A program made the position numbers and the translations under genes. The notes below the pieces were generated by a model, which had not been told where the DNA came from, did not search any database, and saw only the letters and a program-made list of their open reading frames with translations. A stretch of DNA of 64,000 bases from Enchytraeus crypticus (lineage: Eukaryota > Annelida > Clitellata > Enchytraeida > Enchytraeidae), in the NCBI GenBank assembly GCA_905160935.1, contig CAJHZI010000426.1, positions 43,501 through 107,500 on the forward strand. Direction: 5' to 3'. How positions within the stretch are numbered: the first letter of the stretch is position 1; each line of letters opens with the position of its first letter. Below, piece after piece: positions 60,870 through 64,000 of the stretch.

Positions 60870-61890
60870 TATTCAGTATCCTGAAAAAACGGAGAAAAAC
60901 AAAATTAAATAAATTATAGTCTACGTAATTACTATTACATACTTTCTAAATCAAAGCGCATATAGCTTTTGCTATTGGCAGTTTAATGCTCTAGTGTTTA
61001 AAAAGCCACACATAGAAAAATCGACGCATTTTTTGAGTAGATTATTTATTTCTAGAAAAATTAAGGAAACACCTGGCTTCTTACCGTAACGTTAAGCTTA
61101 TATACGAGCAAGCAAACCCAACCCATTGTTTGTCCCACGCAATTCCCTGCCTGCCCCAGGGCCTATGAATGAGTCATGCCCTGATATCTGCAAAACACAA
61201 CATTGGGCGTCGCTACAATTTACTACAAAATCTCACGATCTCAGAGAATCATTAGCAAAAACTAATCGAGCCGCTCTGTGAGTAATACTCGGTAACATGG
61301 CACTCTGCTGAAGAAGTACAAAGAAAAGAATATGACGAAGTAAATGTACTGTAAAGTTTTGATTTAGACGGAGAGGATCGAGATATTCCTGAAAGTTCAA
61401 CAGAAGCCTCTACAAATTTGGTTCACGGAATAATACTGTCCGTATCAGGACGTTGACTTTTTTTTATTATTCCGTATAGTTACACACATGACATACCGCA
61501 CGTACTACATTGTTTCCTTGCTTGGTTTCTGTTTTTTGTAGTTTTCTTTATTTCCTCCCTTTCCTCTCCATGGTTATTAGTAATCGTTGCCTTTTGTTCA
61601 TTTAATTGGTCTTTCCCAAAACCAAGAAACCTACATCGAAAAATCTTTGGAAATTAAAGGCTCTAGACTATTTGAGTTTCTCATCGAGACTGGGGGATGC
61701 ACCCCTATGGGCCCCCACTGCCCCTGGCTACAGTATTGACTGGTAGAAATATTAGCTCTGATATACAATAACCTCTTACTCTCTTTCAACTCTACTCTAG
61801 AACCATGCTGAGATAATTAGCGTAACGTTCAGGCAGGTTTTCTGATATAAACAACATTTAAACTTTTCGTTTTTTTATTAATGAGCTCCA
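60870..61890. other. No gene recognised
   Basis: Unique AT-rich sequence. The segment TTATTAGTAATCGTTGCCTT near 61574 recurs near 62792 just before the 5S-like repeat, which suggests a shared, otherwise unrecognised repeat end. Confidence 0.5.
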
Positions 61891-61894
61891 ACCT

Positions 61895-62005
61895 CTGCCA
61901 TGACGCCACTGATAGCTGCTCACTCTGTCTTGACGTCACTTATAGCAGCTCAGGTCTGCAATAACGTCACTGATAGCTGCTCAGGTCTGTCATGACGTCA
62001 CTCAG
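61895..62005 (+). repeat. 31-36-bp minisatellite, three to four copies
   Basis: TGACGTCACTGATAGCTGCTCAGGTCTG-type units (quoted here as TGACGTCACTGATAGCTGCT). TGACGTCA is a perfect CRE-type palindrome present in three units. Confidence 0.85.
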
Positions 62006-62089
62006 AGGTTACTAAGAGGGGCATATATAGGATTTCACTGTTGGCCCTATTTCTCTTCCTACAGTTTGTCTCTTATCAATCTCCCTCTG

Positions 62090-62500
62090 TTTTCTCTCTC
62101 TCACTCTCTCTCTCTCTCTCTCTCTTTCTCTCCCTCTTTCTGTCAATCTCTCTCTCTCTCATACTCTCTCTCTCTCTCTCTCTACCTCCGTCCCTCCCTC
62201 TCTCTCGATATCACACAGAGATTAACTATTCATTCATTCATTAAACGTAAGCAGCAAGCGTGGAAGATCTTAGCATTTCTTATGTCTACACAGAGCGAGG
62301 AAACAAAGCTACTTTATAATCCTTCATGCGAAACTTCCCCTCTGCTTCATTCTCCCTTCTCTCTCTTTATCTTCCTCTCTCTCTCTCTCTCTCTTTCTCT
62401 CTCTTTATCTTCCTCTCTCTCTCTCTCACTAACTCTCTCTCTTTCTCTGTCTCTTATCTCTTACTCTCTCTTTCTCTTTCTGTATGTCTCTCCCATCATA
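62090..62500 (+). repeat. TC-rich low-complexity tracts
   Basis: Two CTCTCT blocks (62095-62210 and 62350-62495) around 130 bases of unique sequence. The overlapping open frames are low-complexity Ser/Leu and not genes. Confidence 0.85.
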
Positions 62501-62669
62501 TACACATACACTAATATTCACATATACACGAATATACACAAATACACAGATATATACACACATGTACAATATTCTCATATAATTATATTTATTAGCATTA
62601 TATGCATTCGACCCTAGCCCATATGTGTTCTGAACTTTATACAATAATACATGATGTTTAAGATTTCAT

Positions 62670-62735
62670 ATTCATAACGGCACACTAACATAACGGCACA
62701 CTAACATAACGGCACACTAACATAACGGCCCACTG
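62670..62735 (+). repeat. 16-bp minisatellite CATAACGGCACACTAA, four copies
   Basis: The last unit has GGCCCACTGG instead of GGCACACTAA. Confidence 0.9.
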
Positions 62736-62811
62736 GGTCAGGAAGCACAGATGCTTGTTTAAAACCCATTTCCTCCTTCCTCTCCATAGTTATTAGTAAT
62801 CGTTGCCTTTT

Positions 62812-63003
62812 GATGGCGCATCAATTGCAGCCGGCGCGGATTTAAGAATAACCTTCCATCACCCTGGGATTTTTTCCTCCCTAAGCTTCTACCAACACTC
62901 GGTCTTCCAAGGTGGTCACCCACAAAGTACTAACCGAGGTCGATGCAGCTTAACTTCGATAATTGACGCGAAACTAAACCAAGTGCGCTAATCCCGCCGT
63001 CAT
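62812..63003 (-). repeat. 5S rRNA-like repeat
   Basis: On the plus strand CACTCGGTCTTCCAAGGTGG, CACCCACAAAGTACTAACCG and TGCAGCTTAACTTCG correspond to the reverse complement of the 3' half of 5S rRNA, where AGCTAAGC and GGTTAGTACTTGGATGGG form the internal control region. Pairing and the 5' half are not preserved, so it is a 5S-derived SINE or pseudogene. A 62-codon open frame over it is not a gene. Confidence 0.65.
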
Positions 63004-63331
63004 TTCATATGCACGACAAGTTACGTCTTTATATCGTTGCGTCAAGATCTGATGTAATCTTATTTATATAGAGTTCATAACGCCATCCAACACTGTGAAG
63101 GTAATATAATCCCACGAAAAATTGTAGTTTAAGCGATTCAAATCAATCAATAATAATTTAATGTCCGGCTTCAAATGCAATAATATTACGCTATTCGAAT
63201 CAGCATCTGATTTAGTCGCCTTCAAGTTATGCGCCATTGAAATGAATGGTCTAATCTCAAACGATTCTGAATCAAATACTGAAAAATCTCAATCCGTCTT
63301 CTAACTTAAATTCCACCAAATTAAAGTAAAT

Positions 63332-63525
63332 ACGCATTATAGTGAAATGATCAACTATGTTGATATCTATCACTTTTAATACCACATGTTTAAACCCCTA
63401 CACAATTTCGACCATTCTCCGTACCAACAGTCCAGTGAATGTCCGAGATTTTACTCTCAGATCAGCGCGGCTGGGATTCGAACCCACGAGAGTTCCATTA
63501 ACCTCTGGATCTGTCATCTAAAACT
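63332..63525 (-). repeat. tRNA-derived SINE, family A, head-truncated
   Basis: Minus-strand copy from the 3' end up to just past the B box (complement of GGGATTCGAACCC). Confidence 0.83.
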
Positions 63526-64000
63526 TCTTTCTAAAACCATAGAAGCTGCATAATCAAAACCTGGTGGAAATCAAGGGTGTTGCACAGTGATTGGATTAAC
63601 GTGTGGGTGAGATAAGTTATGTTTAGCTGGATGGGTTAATTTTTTGTTTTTTAGTTTGATTGAGTTGTATTTTCTGTGAGCTGCCTGGCTTGGGTTGGCC
63701 CGGTCGGTGCAGTGTTTGGTTGGGTTATGAAATTACAACCCATCGATATTTCTATCATATCAAATCAGGTTTCGATTTTCACATTTCACAAAAAATCTCA
63801 ATGCCAGAATATAACAGTGTCCACACAAAACTCGCCACGCTTGACTGGTTATATTGTTTGTAGAGATGAATGTGTAAAATTATATAACGTCTTGTTTCGC
63901 GCACAGTCGTTCACTGTAGGTCGTACCACATGTAAGATTATATAACGTTCCACTCAGTGAAGGTGTACCACTATTGCTCCTGTGTGAATCTGTCAGTGAA
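63526..64000. other. Right end of window, no feature recognised
   Basis: Two short overlapping open frames at 63660-63945 show no family features. The sequence is slightly richer in GC around GGCTTGGGTTGGCCCGGTCG but has no clear splice context. Confidence 0.45.

Noticed and set aside
62066..62617. 183-codon Ser/Leu-rich frame
   Set aside because: TC-dinucleotide low-complexity sequence.

Overview
This is nuclear DNA of an invertebrate animal: AT-rich, with GT-AG introns, tRNA-derived SINEs, a non-LTR retrotransposon fragment, mariner-type transposons and very many micro- and minisatellites. The phylum cannot be fixed from sequence alone. Everything here comes from reading the sequence and from remembered protein families; no search or alignment was run.

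Four host genes can be supported. (1) 1875-24067, plus strand: the 3' three quarters of EXOC6/Sec15, the exocyst subunit, in 18 exons whose phases all join, giving 601 codons plus a stop; the N-terminal exons lie left of the window. (2) 35835-30789, minus strand: a complete cationic amino acid transporter closest to SLC7A4, four coding exons, 648 residues. (3) 38180-41839, plus strand: a 1219-codon reading frame in one exon with a small N-terminal domain, a long disordered middle and a C-terminal hydrophobic helix; its ends resemble the meiotic telomere protein MAJIN, a tentative call. (4) 47301-45955, minus strand: BRF2, the TFIIB-like subunit of the RNA polymerase III factor TFIIIB, in one coding exon. 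EXOC6 and SLC7A4 are tail to tail, SLC7A4 and the MAJIN-like gene are head to head, and the MAJIN-like gene and BRF2 are tail to tail. From 47.3 to 64 kb I find no host gene.

Mobile DNA: a non-LTR reverse transcriptase fragment (1-887), a mariner-like DD37E transposon with an open transposase and matching terminal repeats inside an EXOC6 intron (10810-12392), a fold-back mariner relative with about 190-bp inverted repeats (50395-51141), a short inverted-repeat element with GGGGCAAGTTGATA ends (49359-50325), two abundant tRNA-SINE families (called A and B), a third tRNA-like family (C), a 5S-rRNA-like repeat, and several dispersed families (D, E, F, G).

The most unusual feature is a repeated kind of rearrangement at splice sites. 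In both multi-exon genes, on opposite strands, the 3' splice site together with the first bases of the exon has been tandemly copied on the intron side: 4 copies of 41 bp and 6 copies of exactly 82 bp in EXOC6, and 4 extra copies of 36 bp and about 31 extra copies (28 of 50 bp) in SLC7A4. There is also a decayed single copy at another SLC7A4 exon, a smaller array at the last EXOC6 exon, and a 5' splice-site array at one EXOC6 exon. Where I translated them, the copies run into a stop codon at once, so they are decoys. Many carry TTGA tetranucleotide tracts, each repeat of which matches the yUnAy branch-point consensus.
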